DNA of 64,000 bases from [Empedobacter] haloabium (GCA_008011715.2 CP136508.1:1984001-2048000), one strand, 5' to 3'; counted from the first letter of the stretch, positions 17,190-27,997 are shown. Notes: a model not told the origin generated them from the sequence alone. Numbers and translations are program-made.

Positions 17190-17694
17190 AACATCGCAGT
17201 CGGCCGGTTTCCTGCGGCGCTGGTCGCGGCTGAAAAGCGGCGTCACCGAGGAGGCGGTCGCGCCAGCGCCGGCCGTCGCCGAGCCGGCCCGGCCGGCACC
17301 GCCCACGCTGGCCGACGTGGCGCAGCTGGGCGCGGACGCGGACTTCAGCCGCTTCGTGACGCCTGGCGTGGACGGCGCGGTGCGCCGGCTGGCGCTGAAA
17401 AAACTGTTCGCCGACCCGCACTTCAACGTGCCGGACGGCCTGGATATCTATATGGGCGACTACACGCAGGCCAGTCCGATCCCCGCCGCGATGATGGCCG
17501 CGCTGCAGCACGCGCGCAATGTGGTCGGCCGCGTGGCGGACGAGGAGGACCCTGCCGCCACGACGCACCCCGACCCGGCCGATACCAGCAAGACCGATCC
17601 GACCGAACCGGCCGGCGCCGATCCTGGCGTCCACGCGCCATCAGCGGCGCCGGACCCCGCGGCCGACCCCGACCCGGACGACATCACCGTATGA
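17182..17694 (+). CDS. DUF3306 protein
   Basis: A 170-residue protein. The opening GFLRRWSRLKSGV, and ADFSRFVTPGVDGAVRRLALKKLFADPHFNVPDGLDIYMGDY in two parts, are hallmarks of DUF3306. An acidic Pro/Asp-rich tail follows. It travels with DUF3305 in formate dehydrogenase operons; function unknown. It overlaps its neighbours by 8 and 4 nt. Confidence 0.85.
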   Translation: MAETSQSAGFLRRWSRLKSGVTEEAVAPAPAVAEPARPAPPTLADVAQLGADADFSRFVTPGVDGAVRRLALKKLFADPHFNVPDGLDIYMGDYTQASPIPAAMMAALQHARNVVGRVADEEDPAATTHPDPADTSKTDPTEPAGADPGVHAPSAAPDPAADPDPDDITV

Positions 17695-19280
17695 ATATTG
17701 CGTATTTCCCCGCGGCGCAAACCAGCCCGGACGCCACGACGCAGGCGGCCCTGGCCGCGCTGGCGGCATTGCCGGCTGCCCAAGCGCAGGACGCCGTCAC
17801 CTACCGCTCCGCCGGCAATACCGTCGTCATCGGCGCCGGGCCGGAAGCGCTGGCGCTGGCCGATTACCTGGCCCGTGCGCTGCCCGTCACGCTGCTGCTG
17901 CGCGACGGCGCGGTACCCGAGCGCACGTATCCGGTCTTTGCCGCCGAGCGCATCGCGCTGAGCGGCTGGCTGGGCGCGTTTGCCGTGCGCTGGCAGGGCG
18001 GGGCGGACGAAGCGCGTTCCGCCGCGTTCGACCTCGTGCTGGACCTGGGCGGGCAGCCCCTGATCGGCACGCACCAGGCGCCGCACGGCTACCACGCGCC
18101 CGGGCCCGACCCGGCCGCGCGCCAGGCCGCCGCCGACGCGCTGCTGGACCTGGTGGGCGACTTCGAGAAGCCGAAATACTTCGCGTACAAGGAACGCCTG
18201 TGCGCGCACGGCCGCAACACGCTGACAGGCTGCAGTGCCTGCGTCGAGATCTGCTCGGCCGGGGCGATCGCGGGCGCCGGCGACCGCATCGAGGTCAATC
18301 CCTACCTGTGCGCCGGCTGCGGCGCCTGCACCACGGTGTGCCCGACCGGCGCGCTGTCGTATGCCTATCCCACCGCCACGCAGCTGGGGCGGCGCCTGAA
18401 AGCCGCGCTGCAGGCCTACCGCGGCGCCGGCGGCACGGCACCCGTCATCCTGTTCCATGACGCCGCCACGCCGCCCGCAGCCGCGCCGGGCGTCATCCCG
18501 CTGGCGCTGCACCATTCGGCGGCGACCGGCATCGACGTGTGGCTGAGCGCCCTGGCGTATGGCGCCGCCGGCGTCGCCGTGCTGCTGGCCGGGACCGAGG
18601 CGCCGCAGTATCTGGCCGCGCTGGAACGGCAGATGGCGCTGGCGCAGGCGATCATGGACGGCCTGGGGTATGCCGGCCCCCATTTCACGCTCGGCGACAC
18701 GGGCCGCTATGCGCGCGGCGAGGTGCCGCTCGAGCCGGCCACGTTCGACATCGCCGCCAACAAACGCGATACGCTGGAATACGCGCTGGATCATCTGCAC
18801 CGGCACGCCCACGCGCAACCGCAGACGGTGGCGCTGGCGGCCGGCGCGCCGTTCGGCGCGATCGCGCTGAATACGGCCGCGTGCAGCCTGTGCATGGCCT
18901 GCGTCGGCGCCTGTCCCGCTTCCGCGCTGCAAGGCGGCGACACGCTGCCGCAACTGCGTTTCGTCGAGAAGAACTGCGTGCAGTGCGGCCTGTGCGCCAA
19001 TACCTGCCCCGAGCAGGCGATCCGGCTGGTGTCGCGCATGTCGTTCAAAGCCACGCGCAACACGCCGTTCGTGCTGCACGGCTCGCAGCCGTTTCACTGC
19101 ATCCGTTGCGACAAGCCGTTCGGCACGGTGCAGATGATCGAGACCATGTTGGCGCGCCTCGGTGGCCACGCGGCCTTCGCCGGCAACCTGGAGCGCATGA
19201 AGATGTGCGGCGACTGCCGCGTCGTCGACATGATGGCGCCGCAGGACGAGATGCGCGTGATCCCGCTGCGGCGGGGCTGA
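17691..19280 (+). CDS. Four-cluster 4Fe-4S ferredoxin-type protein of the fdh operon
   Basis: A 529-residue cytoplasmic protein with four CxxCxxCxxxC-type motifs in two pairs: CSACVEIC and CAGCGACTTVCP near the middle, CSLCMACVGACP and CVQCGLCANTCP near the C-terminus. A further C..C pair (FHCIRCDKPF) and CGDC follow. The N-terminal third has a degenerate nucleotide-binding look (VVIGAGPEALALADYLAR). It is the last gene of the operon and is coupled to DUF3306. It may pass electrons during formate dehydrogenase maturation or to a soluble acceptor; that role is inferred from context. Confidence 0.85.
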   Translation: MNIAYFPAAQTSPDATTQAALAALAALPAAQAQDAVTYRSAGNTVVIGAGPEALALADYLARALPVTLLLRDGAVPERTYPVFAAERIALSGWLGAFAVRWQGGADEARSAAFDLVLDLGGQPLIGTHQAPHGYHAPGPDPAARQAAADALLDLVGDFEKPKYFAYKERLCAHGRNTLTGCSACVEICSAGAIAGAGDRIEVNPYLCAGCGACTTVCPTGALSYAYPTATQLGRRLKAALQAYRGAGGTAPVILFHDAATPPAAAPGVIPLALHHSAATGIDVWLSALAYGAAGVAVLLAGTEAPQYLAALERQMALAQAIMDGLGYAGPHFTLGDTGRYARGEVPLEPATFDIAANKRDTLEYALDHLHRHAHAQPQTVALAAGAPFGAIALNTAACSLCMACVGACPASALQGGDTLPQLRFVEKNCVQCGLCANTCPEQAIRLVSRMSFKATRNTPFVLHGSQPFHCIRCDKPFGTVQMIETMLARLGGHAAFAGNLERMKMCGDCRVVDMMAPQDEMRVIPLRRG

Positions 19281-19310
19281 AACCCCGCAGTGTATGAAGC
19301 ACCGAACACT

Positions 19311-19363
19311 GGTGTCAGGCACCTATCTGCGGGTCTTTGACCCGCAGATAGGTGCCTGACACC
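19311..19363. repeat. 53-bp perfect palindrome, copy 1 (GGTGTCAGGCACC family)
   Basis: Two exact 25-bp complementary arms with a 3-nt TTT loop, starting GGTGTCAGGCACC and ending GGTGCCTGACACC. It lies between convergent genes, so it may act as a two-way terminator. Near-identical copies are at 55200 and 59816. Confidence 0.9.
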
Positions 19364-19369
19364 GGGGGA

Positions 19370-20179
19370 TCATGAACGCCGCCGAATCGTCCACCCCACC
19401 AATGCCAGCCCCGCCAGCGCCATCGGCAGCATGCCCGGTTCCGGCACCGGCGCGATGGCCGTGGTGCCGATCGCCAGCAACGCCACGTCGCCCGTCAGGC
19501 TGGCGCCCGTGCGGTTGCTGTAGTCCACCGTCAGCTCGCGCGTAAAATCCACCGCGACCGGGTCGCCCGGTGACGGGCTCAGCGTGACGGCCACGTAGTC
19601 CGTGAACACGGACTCGCCCGGCGCCAGCCCGTCCAGGCTGACGGTCAGCGTGCCGCTGGCCAGCCAGGCGTCGTAGATGCCCGGCTCGCTGCCGCGCTCG
19701 CCTTGCAGCAGCACCGCGCTGTGGAACGTTACCCCGGTATTGGCCGACAGGACGAACGGCAGCGTGCCACCGTGCAGCCAGGCCGTCGCCGAGGCCCCGT
19801 TCGGCTCCAGCGTCGCCACCGTGTCCAGGCTCAGCGACAGAGTGGCCGGGTCGGCGCGGCCGTCGACCCGGGCGGACGTGTGGGCGGCCGGGCTGTAGTC
19901 GAGCTCGGCCAGCAACGGATCGCTGCCGGTGGCCATCACATTGTCCTCGTGCAGCACGCCAGCCGCGAATGCGGACACATAGGCGCGCGCCGCGCCCAGC
20001 GGGCCCGCCGGCGGCGGCAGGAACCGCAGCGACGGCGCGATGCCGTCGGCCGGGTCGAGGTCGACCAGCGTCCACGTCAGGTTGCCGTGGCTGACATGAC
20101 CCGTGGCGGCGCCGGCGCCGCCGGCCAGCGATTGCAGCAATAGTGCGGCGGCCGCGCAGGCGGCGCTACGTCGTTTCAT
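19370..20179 (-). CDS. PEP-CTERM sorting-domain protein
   Basis: A 269-residue exported protein. ATG 20179 is preceded by GGAG 7 nt away and gives a signal peptide (cleavage near GAGAATG). The C-terminus is VPEPG, a hydrophobic helix and RRRS, the exosortase-sorted anchor. The body is a beta-rich sequence with no catalytic motif and one Cys only in the signal region, so it lacks the Cys/Gln pair of the other PEP-CTERM protein. It is convergent with the fdh operon across a palindrome. Exosortase genes are not in the window. Confidence 0.88.
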   Translation of the reverse strand: MKRRSAACAAAALLLQSLAGGAGAATGHVSHGNLTWTLVDLDPADGIAPSLRFLPPPAGPLGAARAYVSAFAAGVLHEDNVMATGSDPLLAELDYSPAAHTSARVDGRADPATLSLSLDTVATLEPNGASATAWLHGGTLPFVLSANTGVTFHSAVLLQGERGSEPGIYDAWLASGTLTVSLDGLAPGESVFTDYVAVTLSPSPGDPVAVDFTRELTVDYSNRTGASLTGDVALLAIGTTAIAPVPEPGMLPMALAGLALVGWTIRRRS

Positions 20180-20471
20180 GGCGATACTCCCGTCAGAGTG
20201 GTAGGGGAGGCAGGTCCGGCCCCGGCTTTCAGCATAGCAGCCGCGGCCGCCAACGGAAGCCGTTTCGGCCCGGCGCGCGCCAGGTGTGGCGCGGGCGATA
20301 CCACACGGCGCGGCGCGCACGCCACTCCGTGAAACCGCGCACAGTTCGCCCCGGCCACGCCGGGCATACTCGGAACTGTCGGGACCAGCTGGCACATCGA
20401 TACGGCGGGGCACATCATCCGCCGGCAGACCAATCAGACAGGGGGAGGCAATCGTGCGGGGAGCAGAACTG

Positions 20472-20636
20472 ATGCAGACCAATGCGGTCCAATACAAGGG
20501 TTATGAAATCTGCCTGGGATCGGTATACAAGGACGGCGAGCCGCTGTTCCACTATTACGTGCCGCTGGGAGAGCGCGACGGCGGCGTCGAACAGGGCAAG
20601 CGCATCATCGACCAGATGGGCCAGGAGCGCGACTGA
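20472..20636 (+). CDS. Small hypothetical protein
   Basis: A 54-residue acidic protein opening MQTNAVQYKGYEICLGSVYKDG. The ATG at 20472 is preceded by GGGGAGCAGAACTG; an in-frame GTG lies four codons upstream. The product is compact, with alternating hydrophobic residues that suggest a small beta-strand fold. Convergent with the prolyl-hydroxylase-like gene, 38 bp away. I do not recognise a family. Confidence 0.6.
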   Translation: MQTNAVQYKGYEICLGSVYKDGEPLFHYYVPLGERDGGVEQGKRIIDQMGQERD

Positions 20637-20674
20637 AGCGGGGCCGGCGTCGGCCGGCCCGCCAGGCGGCAGCG

Positions 20675-21529
20675 TCAGCGGAACGCTTCCTGGCGCACCC
20701 ATTTCGTCAGTACCCACTTGTCGCCGGCGCCCACGGGCGCGCCGCCGTGCAAGGTGGCTTCATCGAGCTGTCCCTCGTCGTTCATGTACTCGAAATACAC
20801 CGCGGCGCCTTTCTTGGGCACCACGGACAGGCCGAGCTTGGGGAACACCGTGTCGCCGGCGTCTTCCACATCGTTCAGGTAGACGATCAGCGTGGCGGTG
20901 CGCTGGCCGCCGCGCTTCAGCGTCGCCGCAAAGCCGGGGCTGGTCGGGTCGAAGTAGTCGGGATGCGGCTTGTATTCGGCGCCCACCTGGTAGTGCAGCA
21001 CGTGCAGCGCCTCGCCATGCGTGACGGGCGTGTTGGTGATCTCGGCGATGCGGCGATTCAGGCGCCGCAGCAGCGCGTTGTCGCCCTCGGGCAGGAAGGC
21101 GCCGCGGCTGGTGCGGGTCTCGCGCACCTGGTGTTCGCCGGTGGCGGGGCTCAGCGTGGCGGACGGGGCCAGCTGGTCACGCGCCAGCGCGACGACGGCG
21201 TCGCATTCCTCGTCGGACAGCACGTTGTCCAGTACGGCGACGACGGGCTGTTCGAGCCTTACCAGCACCCGCACGTCGCGGTCGCTCGTGCGGATCAGGT
21301 TGCCGCGGTGGCGGATGCGTGGGGTACCGTAGCGATAGGGTTCGCGTTCCTTGCGCGCAACGCCGGCGGCGCGCGCCGCGATGCGCTCGCGCACGACCTG
21401 CTCGGCAAAGGCGGGGTCGAAATTGGCGGCCGTCATCGCGGCCAGGATATCCTGGGGCCGGCAATGCTTGTCGACGCTGTCGTCGAGCCACCGGTCCCAT
21501 TCCTCGGGCATGTGCTTGTATTGGTCCAT
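20675..21529 (-). CDS. Prolyl 4-hydroxylase-like 2OG-Fe(II) oxygenase
   Basis: A 284-residue enzyme. The C-terminal ~190 residues form a P4Hc double-stranded beta-helix: Fe ligands H179 and D181 (YKPHPDYF) and H251 (TLHGGAPV), with K261 in GDKWVLTKW placed to bind 2-oxoglutarate. The N-terminal ~80 residues are helical and carry an EPYRYGTPRI linker. Bacterial homologues hydroxylate proline or other residues in proteins or small molecules; the substrate here is unknown. The start follows from the first Met of the conserved part; no strong ribosome site is visible. Confidence 0.85.
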   Translation of the reverse strand: MDQYKHMPEEWDRWLDDSVDKHCRPQDILAAMTAANFDPAFAEQVVRERIAARAAGVARKEREPYRYGTPRIRHRGNLIRTSDRDVRVLVRLEQPVVAVLDNVLSDEECDAVVALARDQLAPSATLSPATGEHQVRETRTSRGAFLPEGDNALLRRLNRRIAEITNTPVTHGEALHVLHYQVGAEYKPHPDYFDPTSPGFAATLKRGGQRTATLIVYLNDVEDAGDTVFPKLGLSVVPKKGAAVYFEYMNDEGQLDEATLHGGAPVGAGDKWVLTKWVRQEAFR

Positions 21530-21557
21530 GGCCGCGGAGTATACATAAACCGGGCGG

Positions 21558-21704
21558 TCAGCGTGCCGGATCGCCCGGGGGCGCCGGCGGCGGCAGCGGG
21601 ACGACCAGCACGCGCGGGTCCTGGCGCTGCGTGACCTGTTGCTGGACCACCTGGGTGACGACGGCTCGGGGTGGCGGGACGGGGCGGGGCGGCTTGGGGA
21701 ACAT
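21558..21704 (-). CDS. Possible proline-rich small protein
   Basis: A 48-codon frame immediately upstream of the oxygenase gene, same strand. It reads MFPKPPRPVPPPRAVVTQVV, then QQQVTQRQDPRVLVVPLPPP and ends PGDPAR. The ordered alternation of polyproline blocks and a Val/Gln stretch is more protein-like than the other frames here, but there is no clear ribosome-binding site. It could be a true small gene or chance. Confidence 0.4.
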   Translation of the reverse strand: MFPKPPRPVPPPRAVVTQVVQQQVTQRQDPRVLVVPLPPPAPPGDPAR

Positions 21705-21860
21705 GGTTGGCTGGCGCGAGTTGGATAGTGTGGTGAAAATGAGGCGCAGGCGCCGATTTGCAAGCCTGTATCTCTACGGTGCGGAGAACGCGCGCCGGAT
21801 GTGTTTATAATTCTTCGAGACAATCTGCAAAGGGACGGCAGCGAGCGTTCGCCCACCGCC

Positions 21861-23831
21861 ATGCATATAACGACAATTCGTCCACTCGTCCTTGCCGTGC
21901 TGGCCGCGCTGGCGGTATCCGCCGGTACGGTCGCGTCCGCGGCGGCTGCGGAGCCGCCCCAGCCGGGCGCGGGAGCGCAGACGGGCGACCTGGCCGACCT
22001 GTCGCTGGAACAGCTCAACAACGTCGTCATCACCTCCGTGTCGCGCCAGGAGGAACGGCTGGCCAACGCGGCCGCTTCGGTCTTCATCATCAGTGCCGCC
22101 GATATCCGGCGCAGCGGTGCCCGCTCGGTGCCGGAAGCGCTGCGCCTCGCTCCCAACCTGCAAGTCGCGCGCCAGACCGCACGCGACTACGCCATCACGG
22201 CGCGCGGCTTCAACGGCCAGTTCGCCAACAAGCTGCTGGTGATGATCGACGGCCGCAGCGTCTATTCGCCGCTGTTTTCCGGGGTGTTCTGGGAGACCCA
22301 GGACGTCGTCATGGAAGACATCGAGCGGATCGAGGTCATCAGCGGTCCGGGCGCGACGATCTGGGGCGCCAACGCCGTCAATGGCGTCATCAACATCATC
22401 ACGCGCTCGGCCAAGGATACCCAGGGAGGCCTGGCAACGGTCAGCGCCGGCAACCGCGAGCGCGACGCCACCGTGCGCTACGGCGGCGTGCTGGGCAATG
22501 GCGGCCACTACCGGCTGTACGGCCGCTACACCGACGTGGACGACAGCGAGCGCGCCAACGGCACGCCGGATGCCTCCGGCCTGCGCCGGCGCCAGGCCGG
22601 CTTCCGCGCCGACTGGGACCGGCCGCTGGGCGGCCTGACCCTGTCCGGCGACGCCTATGCCATCGACCTGGCCCAGCCTGGCCGGCCCGACGCGCCACTG
22701 TCCGGTGCCAACCTGATCGCGCGCGTCACGCGCAAGCTGACGGACGACTCCGACCTGCGCCTGCAACTGGTGCTCGATCACGTCGAACGCAACCAGCCGT
22801 TCGCCTTCATCGAGCGGCTCGACGTGGTGGACCTGGATGCCCAGCACAGCATGCGCGTCGCCGGGCGCCACAACATCGCGTGGGGTGCCGGCTACCGCTA
22901 CGCGCGCGACCGCCTGACGCCCAGCCTGGTGTACGGCTTCCTGCCGGCGGAACGCTCGATGCACTGGGGCAGCCTGTTCGCGCAGGACGAGTGGGCCCTG
23001 CGCGACGACCTGCGCCTGACCGTGGGGGCGAAGGTCGAGCACAACAACTACACGGGCGCCGAATACCTGCCGAACCTGCGCCTGGCCTGGAGCGCCAGCC
23101 CCACCCAGCTGGTGTGGGGCAGCCTGTCGCGCACCGTGCGTGCGCCGTCGCGCATCGACCGCGACTATCACACGCCGGCGGTGCCCATTTTGATCGGCAA
23201 GGTGCCGCGTTTCACGGTCGGCGGCGGCCCGGATTTCCAGTCGGAGACGGCCAACGTGGCGGAGCTGGGCTACCGCATCCAGCCGTCGCTGGAATGGTCG
23301 TACGCGGCCACGGCGTTCTACGCCGATTATGACCGCCTGCGCACGCAGGAACCGAACGTCAACGGCCCGGCCTACAGCGGGCTGCTGGAGGTGCGCAACA
23401 TGGCGGCGGGCCAGACCCGCGGCATCGAGATGTGGGCGCGCTGGCAGCCGGTGCAGAGCTGGCGGCTGAACGCCGGCCTGGTCGTGCAGCAGGTGCGCAC
23501 GCACTTGAAGGAGGGCAGCCGGGACAGCAGCGGCAGTGCCGGCGTCGCCACCAGCGATCCGAACCACTACTGGCAGCTGCGCTCCTCGCACGACCTGCCG
23601 TACGATATGCAGCTGGACTGGACCTTGCGCTACACGGGGGCGCTGGAGAAGCCGGCGGTGCCGTCCTATTATGAGCTGGACGCGCACTGGCTGTGGAAGC
23701 CGCGCCCGAATGTGGACGTGGCGCTGATCGGCCAGAACCTGCTGCACCGCTCGCACGCCGAATTCGGCGCCGCCCCCAATCGCAGCGTCGTCCAGCGCAG
23801 CGTCGTCCTCAAGCTCACGCTGCGGTTCTGA
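21861..23831 (+). CDS. TonB-dependent outer-membrane receptor
   Basis: A 656-residue protein with signal peptide (cleavage near ASAAAAEP), an N-terminal plug (about residues 40-160, with SRQEERLANAAASVFIIS, RGFNGQFANKLLVMIDGRSVY and ISGPGATIWGANAVNGVINI) and a 22-strand barrel ending LKLTLRF. Such receptors import iron chelates, cobalamin, glycans or other ligands with TonB energy; the substrate cannot be read here. The YfiR-like gene starts 2 nt after its stop and a sensor kinase follows, so the receptor may act as the sensing input of this operon. Confidence 0.9.
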   Translation: MHITTIRPLVLAVLAALAVSAGTVASAAAAEPPQPGAGAQTGDLADLSLEQLNNVVITSVSRQEERLANAAASVFIISAADIRRSGARSVPEALRLAPNLQVARQTARDYAITARGFNGQFANKLLVMIDGRSVYSPLFSGVFWETQDVVMEDIERIEVISGPGATIWGANAVNGVINIITRSAKDTQGGLATVSAGNRERDATVRYGGVLGNGGHYRLYGRYTDVDDSERANGTPDASGLRRRQAGFRADWDRPLGGLTLSGDAYAIDLAQPGRPDAPLSGANLIARVTRKLTDDSDLRLQLVLDHVERNQPFAFIERLDVVDLDAQHSMRVAGRHNIAWGAGYRYARDRLTPSLVYGFLPAERSMHWGSLFAQDEWALRDDLRLTVGAKVEHNNYTGAEYLPNLRLAWSASPTQLVWGSLSRTVRAPSRIDRDYHTPAVPILIGKVPRFTVGGGPDFQSETANVAELGYRIQPSLEWSYAATAFYADYDRLRTQEPNVNGPAYSGLLEVRNMAAGQTRGIEMWARWQPVQSWRLNAGLVVQQVRTHLKEGSRDSSGSAGVATSDPNHYWQLRSSHDLPYDMQLDWTLRYTGALEKPAVPSYYELDAHWLWKPRPNVDVALIGQNLLHRSHAEFGAAPNRSVVQRSVVLKLTLRF

Positions 23832-23833
23832 CC

Positions 23834-24427
23834 ATGACACGATACGCCAACCTCACCGTGCCCAAGCGTCGCCTGCCCGTGCTGGCCGCGCTGGCGGCCG
23901 CGCTGCTGTGCGCCGCGCCGCTGCCGGCGGCGGCCGCGGGCGGACCGCAGGCCGCGCTGGGCGTGGCCAACCTGGAGCGCGGCGTCAAGGCCGCCTACCT
24001 GTTCAAGTTCCTCGGCTATGTGGAGTTCGCGGCAGGCGCCGACCCGGCCGCGCCACTCGTCGTCGGCGTGATGGGCGCCGATGACGTGGCCGCCGAGGTC
24101 ACGCGGCTGACGGCCGGCCGCACCGTCAACGGCCGGCCCATCACGGTGCGCACGCTGCGCGACGGCGATCCCAGCGCCGGCCTGCACATGCTGTTCCTGG
24201 GCGCGGCCGCGGAACGGCCCGTGCAGACCTTGCGCGGCGCGGCCCAGAACGGCGTGCTGACGGTAACGGAGGACGAGAACGGCCTGCAGCAGGGTGCCAT
24301 CATCAATTTCCGCCTGATCGAGGACCGCATCCGCTTCGAGGTATCGCTGCCGGCGGCCGAGCGCAGCAACCTGAAACTCAGTTCGCGCCTGCTGTCCGTC
24401 GCCTACCACGTACAAAAGGGGAATTAG
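23834..24427 (+). CDS. YfiR family periplasmic protein
   Basis: A 197-residue protein with signal peptide and a YfiR/DUF4154 domain (KAAYLFKFLGYVEF near residue 55, then LHMLFLG and ENGLQQGAIINFRLIEDRIRFEVSLPAAERSNLKLSSRLLSVA). In Pseudomonas, YfiR restrains the CHASE8-containing cyclase YfiN. Here the mature protein has no cysteine, so the disulfide redox control known from YfiR of P. aeruginosa cannot operate. The next gene starts directly after its stop codon and encodes a CHASE8-type kinase, its likely partner. Confidence 0.88.
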   Translation: MTRYANLTVPKRRLPVLAALAAALLCAAPLPAAAAGGPQAALGVANLERGVKAAYLFKFLGYVEFAAGADPAAPLVVGVMGADDVAAEVTRLTAGRTVNGRPITVRTLRDGDPSAGLHMLFLGAAAERPVQTLRGAAQNGVLTVTEDENGLQQGAIINFRLIEDRIRFEVSLPAAERSNLKLSSRLLSVAYHVQKGN

Positions 24428-26359
<1,932 letters not shown>

Positions 26360-26602
26360 GGCCGGGGTCTGCCGGGTCGCCGTACCGCCCAGCAGGGGCC
26401 GACCCCGAAGTTTGGCTCCGGCCGCGGCGAAATGCGACTGACTTCAGGGTCAGTCCCCGTGCGGGCTCAGACCCTCGGCGCCTTGGCGCCAGGGGTTCAG
26501 TCAACCGAAAAAAATGGTACGCACGTGTCGATTTTCCCCGCCGTGGTTCGTCGTACGGATGCAGACCCCGCAATTCCACCTACCGATAACCTGAGAATAG
26601 AC

Positions 26603-27001
26603 ATGAACAAGCAAATTTTTCTGAACCTGCCGGTCCAGGACCTGGCCAAATCGAAAGCCTTTTTCGAAGCGCTCGGCTACCGCTTCAATCCCCAATTCAG
26701 CAACGAGAACGGCGCGTGCCTGGTGATCGCCGAAGGCAGCATCCATGCCATGCTGCTGACCGAGGCCTACTTCAAGACGTTCATCGACAAGCCGGTCGCG
26801 CGGGCAAGGGAGGCGACCGGGATGCTGATCTGCCTGAGCTGCGACAGCCGCGAAGAAGTCGATGCCTTGGTGGCGAAGGCGATTGCCGCCGGGGGCAGGG
26901 CGCCGCGGCCGCCGCAAGACCATGGCTTCATGTACGGCCATGCCTTCGAGGACCTGGATGGTCATCTCTGGGAACTGGTGTGGATGGCGCCGCCAGCGTA
27001 G
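26603..27001 (+). CDS. VOC family (glyoxalase-like) protein
   Basis: A 132-residue protein with two beta-alpha-beta-beta-beta modules. QIFLNLPVQDLAKSKAFFEALGY opens the first and FEDLDGHLWELVWM closes the second, with the Glu and His in metal-ligand positions. Members are dioxygenases, isomerases or resistance proteins; this type (no clear Fe triad) is often annotated as extradiol dioxygenase without proof. ATG 26603 gives the standard start. The gap before it (26360-26602) has no gene, only degenerate GGGGTC/GACCCC-type repeats. Confidence 0.85.
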   Translation: MNKQIFLNLPVQDLAKSKAFFEALGYRFNPQFSNENGACLVIAEGSIHAMLLTEAYFKTFIDKPVARAREATGMLICLSCDSREEVDALVAKAIAAGGRAPRPPQDHGFMYGHAFEDLDGHLWELVWMAPPA

Positions 27002-27084
27002 GCACGCAAGCCGGTGCTGGTGCCCCCGGCAGGGGCCATGCATAATGCTGTTATCGCAACAACGAGCCCCAGCGCTACGACCTC

Positions 27085-27621
27085 ATGCCCATCGCCAGCT
27101 ACCTCGACACCACCCCGCAACTCGCCGAGCGCGTCTACCTGCACCCGTCGGCTCAGGTGATCGGCAGCGTGCAGCTGGGCGCCGACAGCTCCGTCTGGTG
27201 CAACGCCGTGCTGCGCGGCGACGTCAACGACATCGTCGTCGGCCGCTGCTCGAACGTCCAGGACTTCACGATGGGCCACGTGTCGCACCGCTCGGCCGGC
27301 AAGCCCGAGGGGGCGCCCCTGATCATCGGCGACTACGTGACGATCGGCCACAACGTGATCCTGCACGGCTGCCGCATCGGCAACGAGTGCCTGATCGGCA
27401 TGGGCAGCATCGTGATGGACGACGTGATCGTGCCCGAGCGTGTGATGATCGGCGCCGGCAGCCTGGTGGCGCCGGGCAAGGCGCTGGAGAGCGGCTATCT
27501 GTATATGGGGCGGCCGGCCCGCAAGGTCCGACCGCTGACAGTGGAGGAAATCGCCTGGCTGCGCTACTCGGCCGAGCACTATGTGCGGGTGAAGGATAAC
27601 TACCTGGGGACGCCCGGGTGA
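27085..27621 (+). CDS. Gamma-carbonic-anhydrase-like protein
   Basis: A 178-residue hexapeptide-repeat (left-handed beta-helix) protein of the YrdA/PaaY type. It has the conserved RGDVNDIVVG...NVQDFTM section, and GHVSH and GHNVILHG provide the three zinc-ligand histidines. It probably forms a trimer in the cytoplasm. Family members have weak or no carbonic anhydrase activity; a role in metal or acyl chemistry is possible. ATG 27085 gives the full family length. Confidence 0.88.
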   Translation: MPIASYLDTTPQLAERVYLHPSAQVIGSVQLGADSSVWCNAVLRGDVNDIVVGRCSNVQDFTMGHVSHRSAGKPEGAPLIIGDYVTIGHNVILHGCRIGNECLIGMGSIVMDDVIVPERVMIGAGSLVAPGKALESGYLYMGRPARKVRPLTVEEIAWLRYSAEHYVRVKDNYLGTPG

Positions 27622-27639
27622 CCCGGCTTATGACAGGCT

Positions 27640-27666
27640 GGGGTCAGACCCGTCGGGTCTGACCCC
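27640..27666. repeat. 27-bp palindrome (GGGGTCAGACCC type)
   Basis: GGGGTCAGACCC and its exact reverse complement with a GTC loop, 18 bp after the carbonic-anhydrase-like gene. A G+C-rich hairpin (CCGGCATTGCGTCCGG) follows with TTTTCATTTC after it, which may complete a terminator. The motif recalls the 53-bp palindromes but is a separate, shorter class. Confidence 0.8.
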
Positions 27667-27790
27667 GAAGACACGGCCCGGCATTGCGTCCGGGCCGTTT
27701 TCATTTCCTGTGGGCACCGGCGGCGAAGCCTGCGCCGCCTTGCAAAAAAATTTGCTAAGGTTTTGTCAACATTTACGGAGGAGCATCGTT

Positions 27791-27979
27791 ATGGTCTATA
27801 TAGCCGAGCAAAACGCAGGTGCCGACAACACGATCCGGGCGCATATCACGCCCGATCCCGAAACGCCGACGCCCGAGCAGGACCCGCCCGTGCAGCCGCC
27901 GCCCAGCGAAGTGCCGCCGTCGGAAGTGCCACCGGTCAGCGAGCCGACGGCCCCGCCGCCGCCCATCAAGGCGGTCTGA
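27791..27979 (+). CDS. Small proline-rich hypothetical protein
   Basis: A 62-residue product. GGAGG lies 9 nt upstream of the ATG. After an ordinary N-terminus (MVYIAEQNAGADNTIRAHI) it becomes a Pro/Glu-rich tail (PPSEVPPSEVPPVSEPTAPP) with a doubled SEVPP unit. No signal peptide. Such acidic Pro-rich peptides are likely disordered. Convergent with the next gene, 18 bp apart. Function unknown. Confidence 0.6.
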   Translation: MVYIAEQNAGADNTIRAHITPDPETPTPEQDPPVQPPPSEVPPSEVPPVSEPTAPPPPIKAV

Positions 27980-27997
27980 CCGGCTGGCGGCGGGCGA

